Shown piece after piece: positions 24,906-34,809 of a stretch of 64,000 bases of DNA; the stretch's first letter is position 1; each line of letters starts with the position of its first letter. Origin of the DNA: Solicola gregarius (GTDB lineage: Bacteria; Actinomycetota; Actinomycetes; Propionibacteriales; Nocardioidaceae); the NCBI RefSeq assembly GCF_025790165.1, contig NZ_CP094970.1, positions 4,092,001 through 4,156,000 on the forward strand. Direction: 5' to 3'. Position numbers and translations under genes: made by a program. The notes beneath the pieces are model-generated. The model ran no database searches and was not told the origin of the DNA. It worked only from the letters and a program-made list of their open reading frames with translations.

Positions 24906-25507
24906 TCGCCTTCGTCTCCGGCAGGGTCGCCGCAACCAACCTGACGTCGGTCGTCATCGAGGTGGGTGGGGTAGGCATGCTCGTGCACGCCACGCCGACC
25001 ACGATCGCGGGCGTGCGCCGCGGTGAGCAGGCGACACTGACGACGTCGATGGTCGTACGCGAGGACTCCCTGACCTTGTACGGCTTCGCCGACGACGAGG
25101 AGCGCGACATGTTCGAGCTCGTCCAGACCGCCAACGGCATCGGCCCCAAGGTCGCGCAGGCGATGATCGCGGTGCTCAGCCCCGACGACATCCGTACCGC
25201 GGTTGCGAGCGACGACCACAAGACGCTGACCTCGGTGCCGGGCATCGGTGCCAAGGGTGCACAGCGCATCGTGCTCGAGCTCAAGGACCGCGTCGGCCCG
25301 GCGGCGTCGGTGGCCGCGACCATGCCCGCATCCGGACACAGCCCCTGGCGCGACCAGGTCCACGAGGCGCTGATCGGCCTCGGCTGGTCGGCCCGCGAGG
25401 CCGATAAGGCGGTTGTCGCCGTCGCGCCGATCGCCGATGAGCAGGGCGACACCGTCGACGTACCTGCCCTGCTGCGCGGCGCGTTGCGTACGCTGTCGAA
25501 GGCATGA
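24902..25507 (+). CDS. ruvA: Holliday junction DNA helicase subunit RuvA
   Basis: 201 residues: OB-fold N-terminus, two helix-hairpin-helix motifs ([20 protein letters not shown]) and the C-terminal three-helix domain that touches RuvB. GTG at 24902 has GAGGAGG upstream. Translationally coupled to ruvC and ruvB. Confidence 0.97.
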   Translation: MIAFVSGRVAATNLTSVVIEVGGVGMLVHATPTTIAGVRRGEQATLTTSMVVREDSLTLYGFADDEERDMFELVQTANGIGPKVAQAMIAVLSPDDIRTAVASDDHKTLTSVPGIGAKGAQRIVLELKDRVGPAASVAATMPASGHSPWRDQVHEALIGLGWSAREADKAVVAVAPIADEQGDTVDVPALLRGALRTLSKA

Positions 25508-26598
25508 CATCGGCGAGCGCTGAGGAGAACATGACGTACGACGCGCACTCCGAAGACCCGCCGCTCGACACGGCACGCGCGCTGGTCCAGCCCGACGCCG
25601 AGGGCGACGAGCGTGCGTTCGAGGCGGCGCTGCGGCCGAAGACGCTGGACGAGCTCGTCGGCCAAGATCGCGTACGCGAGCAGCTCACCCTCGTGCTCCA
25701 TGCGGCCAGGCGTCGCGAGCGTACGCCCGACCACGTACTGCTCTCCGGTCCGCCCGGCCTGGGCAAGACCACGCTCGCGATGATCATCTCGGGCGAGATG
25801 TCGGCCCCGCTGCGGGTGACGAGCGGTCCCGCCATCCAGCACGCGGGCGATCTCGCGGCCATTCTGTCGGGCATCAACGAAGGCGATGTGCTCTTCGTCG
25901 ACGAGATCCATCGCATGTCGAGGCCGGCCGAAGAGCTGCTGTACATGGCGATGGAGGACTTCCGCGTCGATGTCGTCATCGGCAAGGGCCCCGGTGCCAC
26001 CGCCATCCCGTTGGAGATCCCGCAGTTCACGCTCGTCGGCGCGACCACGCGGGCGGGTCTGCTGCCGGGGCCGCTGCGCGACCGGTTCGGCTTCACGGCC
26101 CAGCTCGAGTACTACGAGGCCGCCGAGCTGCATCGCATCGTCCGTCGCTCCGCGCGGCTGCTCGAAGTCGACGTCACCGAGGACGGCGGGCTCGAGATCG
26201 CGTCGCGCTCGCGGGGCACGCCCCGGATCGCCAACCGGCTGCTGCGCCGCGTCCGTGACTACGCAGAGGTACGCGCCGACGGCACGGTCGACGAGGACAT
26301 CGCGCACCGCGCACTCGACCTGTTCGAGGTCGACCGGCTCGGACTCGACCGGCTCGACCGCGCCGTGCTCCACGCGCTGTGCCGCAGCTTCGGCGGGGGA
26401 CCGGTGGGCGTCTCCACGCTCGCGGTCGCCGTCGCCGAGGAGCGCGAGACGGTCGAGGAGCTTGCCGAGCCGTTCCTGGTACGCATGGGGTTCCTCGCAC
26501 GGACGCCGCGGGGGCGGGTCGCGACCCCTGCCGCTTGGTCGCATCTGGGTCTCGCCGCGCCGGCGCCGGGTGCGCCGGACACCCTCCCGCTCGACTGA
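25504..26598 (+). CDS. ruvB: Holliday junction branch-migration ATPase RuvB
   Basis: 364 residues. Walker [10 protein letters not shown], Walker B DEIHR, sensor GATTRAGLL with arginine finger, and a C-terminal winged helix. The ATG at 25504 overlaps the ruvA stop. ATG at 25531 is an alternative preceded by GAGGAG but at only 3-nt spacing. Last gene of ruvCAB, followed by the 48-bp dispersed repeat. Confidence 0.97.
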   Translation: MTSASAEENMTYDAHSEDPPLDTARALVQPDAEGDERAFEAALRPKTLDELVGQDRVREQLTLVLHAARRRERTPDHVLLSGPPGLGKTTLAMIISGEMSAPLRVTSGPAIQHAGDLAAILSGINEGDVLFVDEIHRMSRPAEELLYMAMEDFRVDVVIGKGPGATAIPLEIPQFTLVGATTRAGLLPGPLRDRFGFTAQLEYYEAAELHRIVRRSARLLEVDVTEDGGLEIASRSRGTPRIANRLLRRVRDYAEVRADGTVDEDIAHRALDLFEVDRLGLDRLDRAVLHALCRSFGGGPVGVSTLAVAVAEERETVEELAEPFLVRMGFLARTPRGRVATPAAWSHLGLAAPAPGAPDTLPLD

Positions 26599-26644
26599 GC
26601 GGCGAGCCGCGGAGCGAGGGACGAGCGGAGCGGGGAGCGCGACC
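26597..26644. repeat. 48-bp dispersed repeat, copy 1
   Basis: Purine-rich GAGCGGCGAGCCGCG... through GGGGAGCGCGACC, directly after the ruvB stop. It is identical to 51266-51313 except for one base. The rest of the ruvB-yajC gap holds a TAGGAT -10 candidate at 26721 and the yajC ribosome site. Confidence 0.85.
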
Positions 26645-26785
26645 GTCGGTACCGAGCGGCGAGTGGGACAGCGGTGCTGACGGGTGCGGGAGGCGCGGCG
26701 TACCGTCAGGTAGTGCGGCGTAGGATGCGCGATGGTTCGGCAATCGACCGGCGACAAAACCCGTGAACTCCTGGAGTGACCACCC

Positions 26786-27184
26786 GTGACGCAAGAAGAC
26801 CTGTACGCATTGCTCCCGTTCGTACTGCTGGCATTGGTGTTCTGGTTCCTCGTGTTCCGCCCTGCACGGAAGCGACAGCGGGAGACCCTGCAAACGCAGT
26901 CGAGTCTCGAGGTCGGCGCACGGGTGATGCTCACCAGCGGCATCTTCGGCGACGTCCTCTCTGTCGGTGATTCCGAGCTGGAGATCGAGATCGCCCCAGG
27001 CACGGTGATCACCGTGCACCGGCAGGCCATCGGACGGGTGGTCACGCCCGACGACGCGACCGACGATGCGGCCCTCGAGACCCGCGACGCCGACGACTCC
27101 GATGCTGACGACGTCGACGATGCCGACGACACTGCCCCGACCGAGCAGAGCGAGCCTGAACTCCCGACCCACGAAGAGAAGTAG
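26786..27184 (+). CDS. yajC: Preprotein translocase subunit YajC
   Basis: 132 residues: one N-terminal transmembrane helix (LLPFVLLALVFWFLVF), the conserved RPARKRQRE turn and a small beta domain (VGARVMLTSGIFGDV), then a very acidic Asp/Glu tail of about 40 residues. Forms the SecDF-YajC complex that assists Sec export. Its TAG stop overlaps the secD GTG. Confidence 0.95.
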   Translation: MTQEDLYALLPFVLLALVFWFLVFRPARKRQRETLQTQSSLEVGARVMLTSGIFGDVLSVGDSELEIEIAPGTVITVHRQAIGRVVTPDDATDDAALETRDADDSDADDVDDADDTAPTEQSEPELPTHEEK

Positions 27185-29079
27185 TGAGCACTGCGCGACG
27201 AGGACGTACGTCTTCGAGGAAGCCTCGCCCCGGGCGCGTACTCGCGATCTTCCTCGCCGTGATCGTCGTGCTCTACGGCGTCGTCGCGATGGTCGGTGAC
27301 TGGAAGCCTCGCCTCGGCCTCGATCTCCAGGGCGGTACGCGGATCGCCCTCGAGGCGAAGACGTCCAGCGGCGACGTCACGCAGGAGAAGCTCGACGAGG
27401 CGCGCGACATCATCGACCAGCGCGTCAACGGCAGCGGTATCTCCGAGGCCGACGTCACGACGCAGGGCGGCGACCAGGTCGTCATCGAGATTCCCGGCGA
27501 GAAGCAGGCCGGCATCGTCGATGAGGTCGGCCGCACGGCGCAGCTGCGGTTCAGGCTGGTCTGGGCGACGAGCGACAACGCCCAGCAGCAGCCCGAGAAC
27601 GGGTCCGGCAACGGGTCCGGCAACGACCAGCAGCTGCCGTTCGAGAAGCCGAGTGACGAGCAGACGAGCTCGGGCAGCGATTCGACCTCCGACAACGGCA
27701 AGAACCGCACTGCGCCGACCGACGGCGCGCAGAGTGCCGGTGCCAAGTCCGACGGCGGCGACGACCCCGGTAACGGCGAGTCCGACGACCCGAGCGGCGA
27801 CCAGTCGAGTGGCGATCAGTCGAGCGGTGACCAGTCCGACGATGGTGGTGATGACAACGACGACGCCGACGACTCCTCGACCGACGTCGACTGGACCGAG
27901 CTGTCGCTCGACCAGATGATCTCGGCCGAGACCGAGGGGTTGGACGCGCTCCCACCCGACTATCGACCGGCGATATCCGATCTCAACGATCAGCTTTCGT
28001 CCTTCCAGTGCAACGACAAGTCCCTCGGCAAGGTCGACGACGTGGCCGATGAGCCCCTCGTCACCTGCGATCCAGAATCCGGCGAGACCTTCCTGCTCAG
28101 TCCGTCGGTCATCCCGGGCACCGACGTCAGCGACGTCAGCGCCGGAGTGCCCCAGAACCAGGTCGACTGGGTCGTCAGCCTCGAGCTCGGCGGCGACGGT
28201 CAGAGCACCTTCGATCAGGTCACCGACGCCCTCACCGATCAGTACAACAGCGGCAACTCCGCCGGCAGTCGCTTCGCCATCGTCCTCGACGGTGCCGTTC
28301 TGAGCGCGCCGCAGAGCGAAGCCCACATCACCAACGGTCAGTCCCAGATCTCGGGCGACTTCACCCAGGACAGCGCGCAGTCGCTTGCGAACTCCCTCAA
28401 GTACGGCGCCTTGCCGCTCACGTTCGGCGTCAACAGCGTCTCCGTGGAGGGTCCGTCGCTCGCCGGCAGCCAGCTCGACGCCGGCCTCACCGCGGGCGCG
28501 GTCGGCCTGTTGCTCGTCATCTTGTACAGCCTGTTCTACTACCGCGGACTCGGCCTGGTCGTCATCGCGTCCCTGCTGGTCGCCGCCGCCACGACGTACG
28601 CCCTCGTGCTGCTGCTCGCCGCCAGCGCCGGCTTCACTCTGACCCTGCCGGGCATCGCCGGCCTGATCGTCGCGATCGGCATCACGGCCGACTCGTTCGT
28701 CGTGTTCTTCGAACGATTACGCGACGAGGTACGCGAGGGGCGGTCTCTACGCGTGGCCGTCGAACGCGGCTGGCGTCGGGCGCGGATGACCATCGTCGCC
28801 GCCGACTCGGTGTCGTTCATGGCCGCGCTCGTGTTGTACATCTTCGCGATCGGCGTCGTACGCGGGTTCGCGTTCGCGCTCGGTCTCACCACGCTGATCG
28901 ACGTGTTCATCGTCTTCTTCTTCACCAAGCCGTTGGTCGCGCTGCTCGCACGTACTCAGTTCTTCGGCCAGGGCCACCGGTTCTCGGGACTCGACCGCAA
29001 GCACCTGGGCATCCACGACCGGCCCGTGTCGCAGATGGCGAAACGACCGGCATCCGCGTCGGCGGGAGGTGAGCACTGA
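27184..29079 (+). CDS. secD: Protein translocase subunit SecD
   Basis: 631 residues. First helix about 19-37, DLQGGTRIAL (motif D1), the periplasmic P1 domain, then five C-terminal helices with the RND-type channel, including GIAGLIVAIGITADSFVVFFE. A low-complexity Ser/Gly/Asp segment (about 132-235) is inserted in the periplasmic domain and ends in three SGDQS repeats. It uses the proton gradient to pull exported proteins out of SecYEG. Coupled to secF by TGATG. Confidence 0.95.
   Translation: MSTARRGRTSSRKPRPGRVLAIFLAVIVVLYGVVAMVGDWKPRLGLDLQGGTRIALEAKTSSGDVTQEKLDEARDIIDQRVNGSGISEADVTTQGGDQVVIEIPGEKQAGIVDEVGRTAQLRFRLVWATSDNAQQQPENGSGNGSGNDQQLPFEKPSDEQTSSGSDSTSDNGKNRTAPTDGAQSAGAKSDGGDDPGNGESDDPSGDQSSGDQSSGDQSDDGGDDNDDADDSSTDVDWTELSLDQMISAETEGLDALPPDYRPAISDLNDQLSSFQCNDKSLGKVDDVADEPLVTCDPESGETFLLSPSVIPGTDVSDVSAGVPQNQVDWVVSLELGGDGQSTFDQVTDALTDQYNSGNSAGSRFAIVLDGAVLSAPQSEAHITNGQSQISGDFTQDSAQSLANSLKYGALPLTFGVNSVSVEGPSLAGSQLDAGLTAGAVGLLLVILYSLFYYRGLGLVVIASLLVAAATTYALVLLLAASAGFTLTLPGIAGLIVAIGITADSFVVFFERLRDEVREGRSLRVAVERGWRRARMTIVAADSVSFMAALVLYIFAIGVVRGFAFALGLTTLIDVFIVFFFTKPLVALLARTQFFGQGHRFSGLDRKHLGIHDRPVSQMAKRPASASAGGEH
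27792..27836 (+). repeat. Three 15-bp tandem repeats in secD
   Basis: AGCGGCGACCAGTCG and two synonymous variants encode SGDQS three times within the acidic linker of SecD. Third-position differences show the repeat is old or kept at protein level. Confidence 0.85.
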
Positions 29080-30197
29080 TGGGTCGCATCTCCACCTTCG
29101 GTCAGCACCTGTACGAGGGGCGCATCTCGTTCGACTTCGTCGGTCGGCGCCGCTTGTGGTACGCGATCTCGGTCGTGATCCTGCTCGCGGCGGGGCTCGG
29201 ATTGTTGACCCGTGGTCTTGACATGGGTATCGAGTTCCGGGGTGGCGTCGAGTTCACGGCCAAGATCGCGCCGACCGACGCGAACGTCGATGCGATGCGC
29301 GACGCCGTCGCCGACTCGGGTGTATCCGACGCCGGCGACCCGACGGTCACCACGTCCGGACAGAACGCGATCCGCATCGACACCAAGCCGCTGAGCCAGG
29401 ACGAGGCGACGAAGGTCGAGGCGTCGCTGCGTGACGCGGGCGCGAGCGACATCAGCCAGAACCTCATCGGCGCGACCTGGGGGCAGCAGGTCGCGCAGAA
29501 GGCGGCCATCGGGCTGTTCGTCTTCCTCGGCCTCGTGGTGATCTTCATCTGGGCGTACTTCCGAGAATGGAAGATGTCGGTGTCGGCGATCGTCGCGCTG
29601 ATCCACGACCTGGTGATCACCGTCGGCGTCTACGCGTGGTCGGGATTCGAGGTCACGCCGGCAACGGTGACCGGGTTGCTCACGATCCTCGGATACTCGC
29701 TCTACGACACGGTCGTGGTGTTCGACAAGGTCCGCGAGAACACTCGCGGCTTCGAGCGGACGCACACCCGTACGTACGCCGAGTCGGCCAACCTCGCCGT
29801 CAACCAGACCCTCGTACGTTCCATCAACACGTCGATCATGGCGTTGCTGCCGGTCGGTGCACTGCTCGTCGTGGGCGTCGCTGCTCTCGGCAGCGGCCCG
29901 CTCAAGGACCTCTCGCTCGCGTTGTTCGTCGGCATGGCCGCCGGTACGTACTCGTCGATCTTCATCGCGACCCCGCTGGCCGTACAGCTCAAGGAGTCCG
30001 AGCCGGCCGTACGCGAGCAGGCCAAGAAGGTCGAGCGCAGGCGCGCGCGGGACGCCGTGAGCGCGGCGGCGAGTGACGAGGACGCTAAGGTCGGGTCGAC
30101 GACGGCGCCGACCCGCGCCGTCACGACGTCAGGCGCGGCGAAGCGCGCGCAACCGAGCCGCGCGCCGCGGTCGAAACGTGGGAGGCGACCCAAGTGA
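29079..30197 (+). CDS. secF: Protein translocase subunit SecF
   Basis: 372 residues with six transmembrane helices, the FRGGVEFT motif after helix 1 and the STVVGLLTILGYSLYDTVVVFD-type helix 4 region, here with GYSLYDTVVVFDKVREN. The C-terminal 70 residues are basic and Ser/Ala-rich, beyond the family core. Works with SecD. Overlaps the apt start by 4 nt. Confidence 0.96.
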   Translation: MGRISTFGQHLYEGRISFDFVGRRRLWYAISVVILLAAGLGLLTRGLDMGIEFRGGVEFTAKIAPTDANVDAMRDAVADSGVSDAGDPTVTTSGQNAIRIDTKPLSQDEATKVEASLRDAGASDISQNLIGATWGQQVAQKAAIGLFVFLGLVVIFIWAYFREWKMSVSAIVALIHDLVITVGVYAWSGFEVTPATVTGLLTILGYSLYDTVVVFDKVRENTRGFERTHTRTYAESANLAVNQTLVRSINTSIMALLPVGALLVVGVAALGSGPLKDLSLALFVGMAAGTYSSIFIATPLAVQLKESEPAVREQAKKVERRRARDAVSAAASDEDAKVGSTTAPTRAVTTSGAAKRAQPSRAPRSKRGRRPK

Positions 30198-30736
30198 GTG
30201 ACCGGTCAGTCGAGACCCTGTTGCACGAGCTCGTGCGCGACATTCCCGACTGGCCGGAGCCCGGCGTCACGTTCCGGGACATCACCCCGTTGCTTGCCGA
30301 CGCGGAGGCCCTGCAGGCGGTCGTCGATGCGCTCACCGAGCTGGGTCGCTCGCTCGCGGGAGGCCCGATCGACCGAGTACTCGGAATAGAGGCCCGCGGG
30401 TTCATCCTCGCGGCGCCGGTCGCTCTCGCGCTGGGCGCCGGCTTCGTCCCCGTACGTAAGGCGGGCAAGCTGCCCGGACCGACGTACGCCGTCTCGTACG
30501 CGCTGGAGTACGGCGAGGCGACCCTCGAGATGCACAGGGACGCGCTCGCGCCCGGCGACCGGGCCCTGGTGATCGACGACGTGCTGGCGACGGGTGGCAC
30601 GGTCGCGGCCACCGCGCGGCTCGTCGGCGAGTGTGGCGCGACCCACGTCGGCACCGCGGTGCTGCTGGAGCTCGAGGCATTGCACGGTCGCGATAGGCTC
30701 GCGGGCATGCCTGTCGGTGCCCTTCGTCGCCTGTGA
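30194..30736 (+). CDS. apt: Adenine phosphoribosyltransferase
   Basis: 180 residues. PRPP-binding VIDDVLATGGT near residue 120, the N-terminal PDWPEPGVTFRDITPLL typical of Apt, and RKAGKLPG. Salvages adenine to AMP. Placement between secF and relA is the common actinobacterial order. Confidence 0.96.
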   Translation: MSDRSVETLLHELVRDIPDWPEPGVTFRDITPLLADAEALQAVVDALTELGRSLAGGPIDRVLGIEARGFILAAPVALALGAGFVPVRKAGKLPGPTYAVSYALEYGEATLEMHRDALAPGDRALVIDDVLATGGTVAATARLVGECGATHVGTAVLLELEALHGRDRLAGMPVGALRRL

Positions 30737-30809
30737 CGTCGCCGGGTCCCGTACGTCCGACCTCGGAGGCCCGCGGCGAACGCGGAGCAGCCATGAACAC
30801 GGAGCAACC

Positions 30810-30905
30810 ATGAATGATGGCCAACGCCGGATGGTCGCGGCCGTGATCGTGATCGCGATGCTGCTCGCCGGCATCGCCACCCTGCTGAGTGTCGTGGTGC
30901 GCTGA
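30810..30905 (+). CDS. 31-residue single-helix membrane peptide
   Basis: MNDGQRRMVAAVIVIAMLLA then GIATLLSVVVR. A charged N-terminus and one transmembrane helix. GGAG lies 6 nt before the ATG. Too short for usual gene finders. It sits between apt and relA on the same strand. Function unknown. It could be a small regulator of a membrane complex. Confidence 0.65.
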   Translation: MNDGQRRMVAAVIVIAMLLAGIATLLSVVVR

Positions 30906-30925
30906 CGTACGAACGACCCCCGCTG

Positions 30926-30994
30926 TCCCCGCTTCGGAGACTTCAGGTGGGCCTTCTCGCCGATCGAACACATTCGGACTCTCCGAAACGGGGA
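30926..30994. terminator. Inverted repeat before relA
   Basis: TCCCCGCTTCGGAGA (30926-30940) pairs with TCTCCGAAACGGGGA (30980-30994) with one mismatch around a 39-nt loop. It follows the small membrane peptide and precedes the relA start by 92 nt, so it may end the sec-apt transcript or attenuate into relA. Confidence 0.5.
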
Positions 30995-31086
30995 CGCCGC
31001 CGGGTTGCGCTGGCGTACGGGCATACGATGAGTACGTAGGCCGTACCGCCGCGTAACGCGGCAGCGACGGGCGAGTGGAGGTGTGC

Positions 31087-33444
31087 ATGGCCGACGACGC
31101 GAGTTCCGGCACGGAGACGAAGTCGGGCGCGACGGTCCCGACGGTCCGATCGGGGTCGGTGTCCGCGTCGATGCGCGTGCGCAGCCGCCTCGCCAGGCTC
31201 GGCAGCCGGTCGACCTCGACGATCCCGGTGCTCGAACCGCTGCTGCACATCGTGCGTACGACCCACCCGAAGGCAGACGTCGGGATCATCGAGCGCGCGT
31301 ACCTCACCGCCGAGCGCCTGCACGTCGACCAGCGGCGCAAGAGCGGCGACCCGTACATCACGCACCCGCTGGCCGTGACGACGATTCTCGCCGAGCTGGG
31401 CATGACGCCGGCGACGCTGTGCGCGGCGCTGTTGCACGACACGGTCGAGGACACCCCGTACGCCATCGACCAGCTGCGCGACGACTTCGGCGACGAGGTC
31501 GCCCAGCTCGTCGACGGGGTGACGAAGCTCGACAAGGTCAAGTACGGCGACTCCGCGCAGGCCGAGACGATCCGCAAGATGATCGTCGCGATGAGCCGCG
31601 ACATCCGGGTGCTCGTCATCAAGCTCGCCGATCGCCTGCACAACATGCGTACGCTGCGCCACCTGCGACAGGACAAGCAGGAGCGCATCGCCCGCGAGAC
31701 GATCGAGATCTACGCGCCGCTCGCGCACCGCCTCGGCATGAACACCATCAAGTGGGAGCTCGAGGACCTCTCGTTCTCGACCCTGCATCCGAAGGTGTAC
31801 GACGAGATCGTGCGCCTGGTCGCCGACCGCGCCCCGGCTCGGGAGGAGTTTCTCGCGACGGTGATCAAGCAGGTGCAAGACGACCTGCGCCGGCACAAGA
31901 TCAAGGCGACCGTGACGGGGCGCCCCAAGCACTACTACTCGATCTACCAGAAGATGATCGTGCGCGGCCGCGAGTTCGCCGACATCTACGACCTGGTCGG
32001 CATCCGGATCCTGGTCGACTCCGTACGCGACTGCTACGCCGTGCTGGGCGCGCTGCACGCCCGCTGGAACCCCGTGCCCGGGCGGTTCAAGGACTACGTC
32101 GCGATGCCGAAGTTCAACATGTACCAGTCGCTGCACACGACGGTCATCGGCCCGGAGGGTAAGCCGGTCGAGCTGCAGATCCGGTCGTTCTCGATGCACC
32201 GGCGCGCGGAGTACGGCGTCGCCGCGCACTGGAAGTACAAGGAGAACTCCGAGGCGGGCCGCGACACCGAGAAGGGCAAGGACAAGAGCGGCAACACCGA
32301 CCAGGAGGCCGTCACCACGCAAGGCGATATGGCTTGGCTGCGCCAGCTCGTCGACTGGCAGCAGGAGACCGCTGACCCCGGCGACTTCCTCGACTCGCTG
32401 CGGTTCGAGATCAATACGGCCGAGGTGTTCGTCTTCACACCGCGCGGCGACGTGATCCAGCTGCCGTCGGCCTCGACGCCGGTCGACTTCGCGTACGCCG
32501 TGCACACCGAGGTCGGGCACGCCTGCATCGGTGCCCGGGTCAACGGGCGCCTCGTACCTCTGGAGTCGAAGCTGGAGAACGGTGACGTCGTCGAGGTGTT
32601 CACCTCGAAGGCGTCGACCGCGGGCCCGAGCCGGGACTGGCTGGAGTTCGTACAGAGCCCGCGGGCGCGGAACAAGATCAAGCACTGGTTCACCAAGGAG
32701 CGCCGCGAAGAGGCGATCGAGCGCGGCAAGGACTCGATCACCCGCGCGATGCGCAAGCAGGGGCTGCCGCTGCAGCGGTTGCTGAACCACGACTCGCTGA
32801 CGTCAGTTGCCAAGGACCTCCACGTGGCCGACGTGTCGGCGTTGTACGCGGCGGTCGGCGAGGGGCACATCGGCGCACAGAACGTCGTGCACCGAGTCGT
32901 CGACCTGCACGGTGGCGCCGAAGGTGTGGCCGAGGACGTCGCCGAGGCCGTTGCGATGCCGGGCGACGCGGATCGACGCCGCAGCGCGAAGCGTGGCGAC
33001 GCGGGCGTGATCGTACGCGGTGCGACCGACGTACTCGTCAAGCTCGCGCGGTGCTGCACGCCGGTGCCCGGCGACGAGATCGTCGGTTTCGTGACCCGCG
33101 GTGATGGCGTGTCCGTGCATCGCGAGGACTGTCCGAACGTACGCAACCTCGAGCGGGAGCCCGCGCGGATGATGGAGGTCGAGTGGGCGCCGACCGCGCA
33201 GAGCGTGTTCCTGGTGGCGATCCAGATCGAGGCGCTCGATCGGCCGCGGCTGCTCAGCGACGTGACCCGCGTGTTGTCGGACCACCATGTGAACATCTTG
33301 TCGGCGACGCTGTCGACGGGGCGTGACCGGGTGGCGAAGAGCCAGTTCACGTTCGAGATGGGCGATCCGAAGCACCTCGGTCACGTACTCAAGACGGTGC
33401 GCGGCGTCGAGGGCGTCTTCGACGTCTACCGCGTCACCCAATAA
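31087..33444 (+). CDS. relA: Bifunctional (p)ppGpp synthetase/hydrolase RelA/SpoT
   Basis: 785 residues. HD hydrolase domain with HDTVEDT near 120, the RelA/SpoT synthetase domain (YSIYQKM and the [15 protein letters not shown] core), TGS domain, a zinc-finger/helical region with CCTP, and a C-terminal ACT domain. Makes and degrades the stringent alarmone. ATG at 31087 is chosen because GGAGG lies 5 nt before it. A GTG four codons upstream is in frame. Its stop codon is part of a 44-bp-arm palindrome. Confidence 0.97.
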   Translation: MADDASSGTETKSGATVPTVRSGSVSASMRVRSRLARLGSRSTSTIPVLEPLLHIVRTTHPKADVGIIERAYLTAERLHVDQRRKSGDPYITHPLAVTTILAELGMTPATLCAALLHDTVEDTPYAIDQLRDDFGDEVAQLVDGVTKLDKVKYGDSAQAETIRKMIVAMSRDIRVLVIKLADRLHNMRTLRHLRQDKQERIARETIEIYAPLAHRLGMNTIKWELEDLSFSTLHPKVYDEIVRLVADRAPAREEFLATVIKQVQDDLRRHKIKATVTGRPKHYYSIYQKMIVRGREFADIYDLVGIRILVDSVRDCYAVLGALHARWNPVPGRFKDYVAMPKFNMYQSLHTTVIGPEGKPVELQIRSFSMHRRAEYGVAAHWKYKENSEAGRDTEKGKDKSGNTDQEAVTTQGDMAWLRQLVDWQQETADPGDFLDSLRFEINTAEVFVFTPRGDVIQLPSASTPVDFAYAVHTEVGHACIGARVNGRLVPLESKLENGDVVEVFTSKASTAGPSRDWLEFVQSPRARNKIKHWFTKERREEAIERGKDSITRAMRKQGLPLQRLLNHDSLTSVAKDLHVADVSALYAAVGEGHIGAQNVVHRVVDLHGGAEGVAEDVAEAVAMPGDADRRRSAKRGDAGVIVRGATDVLVKLARCCTPVPGDEIVGFVTRGDGVSVHREDCPNVRNLEREPARMMEVEWAPTAQSVFLVAIQIEALDRPRLLSDVTRVLSDHHVNILSATLSTGRDRVAKSQFTFEMGDPKHLGHVLKTVRGVEGVFDVYRVTQ

Positions 33445-33543
33445 CGGTGAGGAGAGGATTCCGGCCCCTTGACGAGAGATTACGTAGCGATGCCACCGTT
33501 ACGTAATCTCTCGTCAAGGGGCCGGAATCCTCTCCTCACCGTT
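33443..33543. terminator. Perfect 44-bp-arm inverted repeat, stop to stop
   Basis: Left arm 33443-33486, loop of 13 nt, right arm 33500-33543, with no mismatch. It begins inside the relA TAA and ends on the first base of the stop triplet of the convergent DUF349 gene, so nothing but the palindrome lies between them. It contains the module GTGAGGAGAGGATTCCGGCC followed by TTGACGAGAGATT. Probably a bidirectional terminator and a member of a module family (see 47172 and 59863). Confidence 0.85.
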
Positions 33544-34775
33544 CAGGAGAAGTCGGCGAGCGCCTTGCGTGCTTCGGTCAGCCACGACTCCCGCGCGGCG
33601 ATCGACTCCTCGAGATCGCGTACGCGCTTGTCCTTGCCGGCGTTCTTCGCCTTCTCCAGGTCGGCTTGCATACCGGCGATCGACCGCTCGAGCTGGTCAA
33701 CCGTGTCGGAGGCCCGAGCGCGCGCTTCGGGATTTGTGTTCTTCCACTCCGCGTCACCGGCGTCGCGGATCGCGGTCTCCACCTTGCGGATCCGCCCCTC
33801 GAGCTCACGCATCTGGGCGCGCGGCACCTTGCCGGCGGCGTCCCAGCGGTCGGCGATGTCGCGCCAGCTCGCACGGGCGGCGTCGACATCGCTGATCGGC
33901 AACAGCGCCTCGGCGTCCGCGAGGATCTGCCGCTTCACCTCCGCATTCGCCTCGTACTCCGCGTCGAGCTCGCGGTTGGCCGCGTCGCGCGCGCCGAAGA
34001 AGACGTCCTGCGCGGCCCGGAACCGCTTCCACAGCCGCTCTTCCGCACCTCGCGGTGCGGATCCGGCGGCCTTCCACTGCTGCATCAGCTCGCGGTACCG
34101 ACTCGACGTCGGGCCCCACTCGGTCGACTCCTGCAAGGACTCCGCCTCGACACAGAGCTTCTCCTTGGTGCCCTGCGCCTGGTGCCGCTGCTCGTGCTGC
34201 TCGGCGAAGTGCGCCTTGCGTCGTCGGGTGTACGCCGTGCGCGCCGACGAGAAGCGGTGCCACAGCGCATCGTCGGTGGAACGGTCGAGCCGCGGCAACG
34301 CCTTCCACTGGTCGAGGAGCTCGCGCAATGTGTCGGCGCCCTTGCGCCAGTCGTTGCCGGTCGCGATCGTCTCGGCGCGCTCGGCGATCGCCTCCTTGGC
34401 CGTACGCGCCTCGGCCAGCCGCTGTGCCTTGGCCTCCTTGCGCTGCTCGCGTTGCTCCTCGATGCTCGGCGCGAGGGCATCGAGCCTGCGCAGCAGGCCG
34501 TCGAGGTCACCGACCGCCTGCGCTTCGGTGATGCTGGTACGTACGGTGGCGACCGCCTTGCCCGCCTCATCGGGTGCGAGTGAACCGCCCGCGATCCGCT
34601 TCTCGAGCAGCTCCACCTCGAGCGCGAGCCCGTCGTACCGGCGCGTGTAGAACGCCAGAGCCTCGGTGGGGTTGCCATCGGGCCACTGGCCAACGGCGCG
34701 CTCGCCGTCGGCGGTCTTGACGTAGACGGTGCCGTCGGGGCCGACCCGGCCCCACTGACTTGACTCTGTGCTCAC
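33543..34775 (-). CDS. DUF349-domain protein
   Basis: 410 residues, almost entirely helical, with repeated W-x2-A-x1-3-P/R...LW-x2-F units (for example QWKALPRLDRSTDDALWHRF and QWKAAGSAPRGAEERLWKRF) that define DUF349. N-terminal 70 residues form a small beta domain (GRVGPDGTVYVKTADGER). Probably a cytoplasmic nucleic-acid or cytoskeletal scaffold. The function is not established. GTG at 34775 is chosen from an AAGGTGG ribosome site. The reading frame extends further upstream without similarity. Confidence 0.88.
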   Translation of the reverse strand: MSTESSQWGRVGPDGTVYVKTADGERAVGQWPDGNPTEALAFYTRRYDGLALEVELLEKRIAGGSLAPDEAGKAVATVRTSITEAQAVGDLDGLLRRLDALAPSIEEQREQRKEAKAQRLAEARTAKEAIAERAETIATGNDWRKGADTLRELLDQWKALPRLDRSTDDALWHRFSSARTAYTRRRKAHFAEQHEQRHQAQGTKEKLCVEAESLQESTEWGPTSSRYRELMQQWKAAGSAPRGAEERLWKRFRAAQDVFFGARDAANRELDAEYEANAEVKRQILADAEALLPISDVDAARASWRDIADRWDAAGKVPRAQMRELEGRIRKVETAIRDAGDAEWKNTNPEARARASDTVDQLERSIAGMQADLEKAKNAGKDKRVRDLEESIAARESWLTEARKALADFS

Positions 34776-34809
34776 GAATCCACCTTGTCGTCTGTGCTGC
34801 CGGAAGTCT

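Noticed and set aside
27792-27836. Direct repeats as possible CRISPR or recombination site
   Set aside because: They are 15-bp in-frame repeats without spacers, coding SGDQS within SecD.
24757-28326. 1189-codon open frame on the minus strand across ruvA, ruvB, yajC and secD
   Set aside because: It is antisense to four clearly identified genes, is Arg/Val/Asp-biased without domains, and arises from high-GC codon bias.
30943-32790. 615-codon minus-strand frame antisense to relA
   Set aside because: Shadow of relA with no recognisable motif and no ribosome site.
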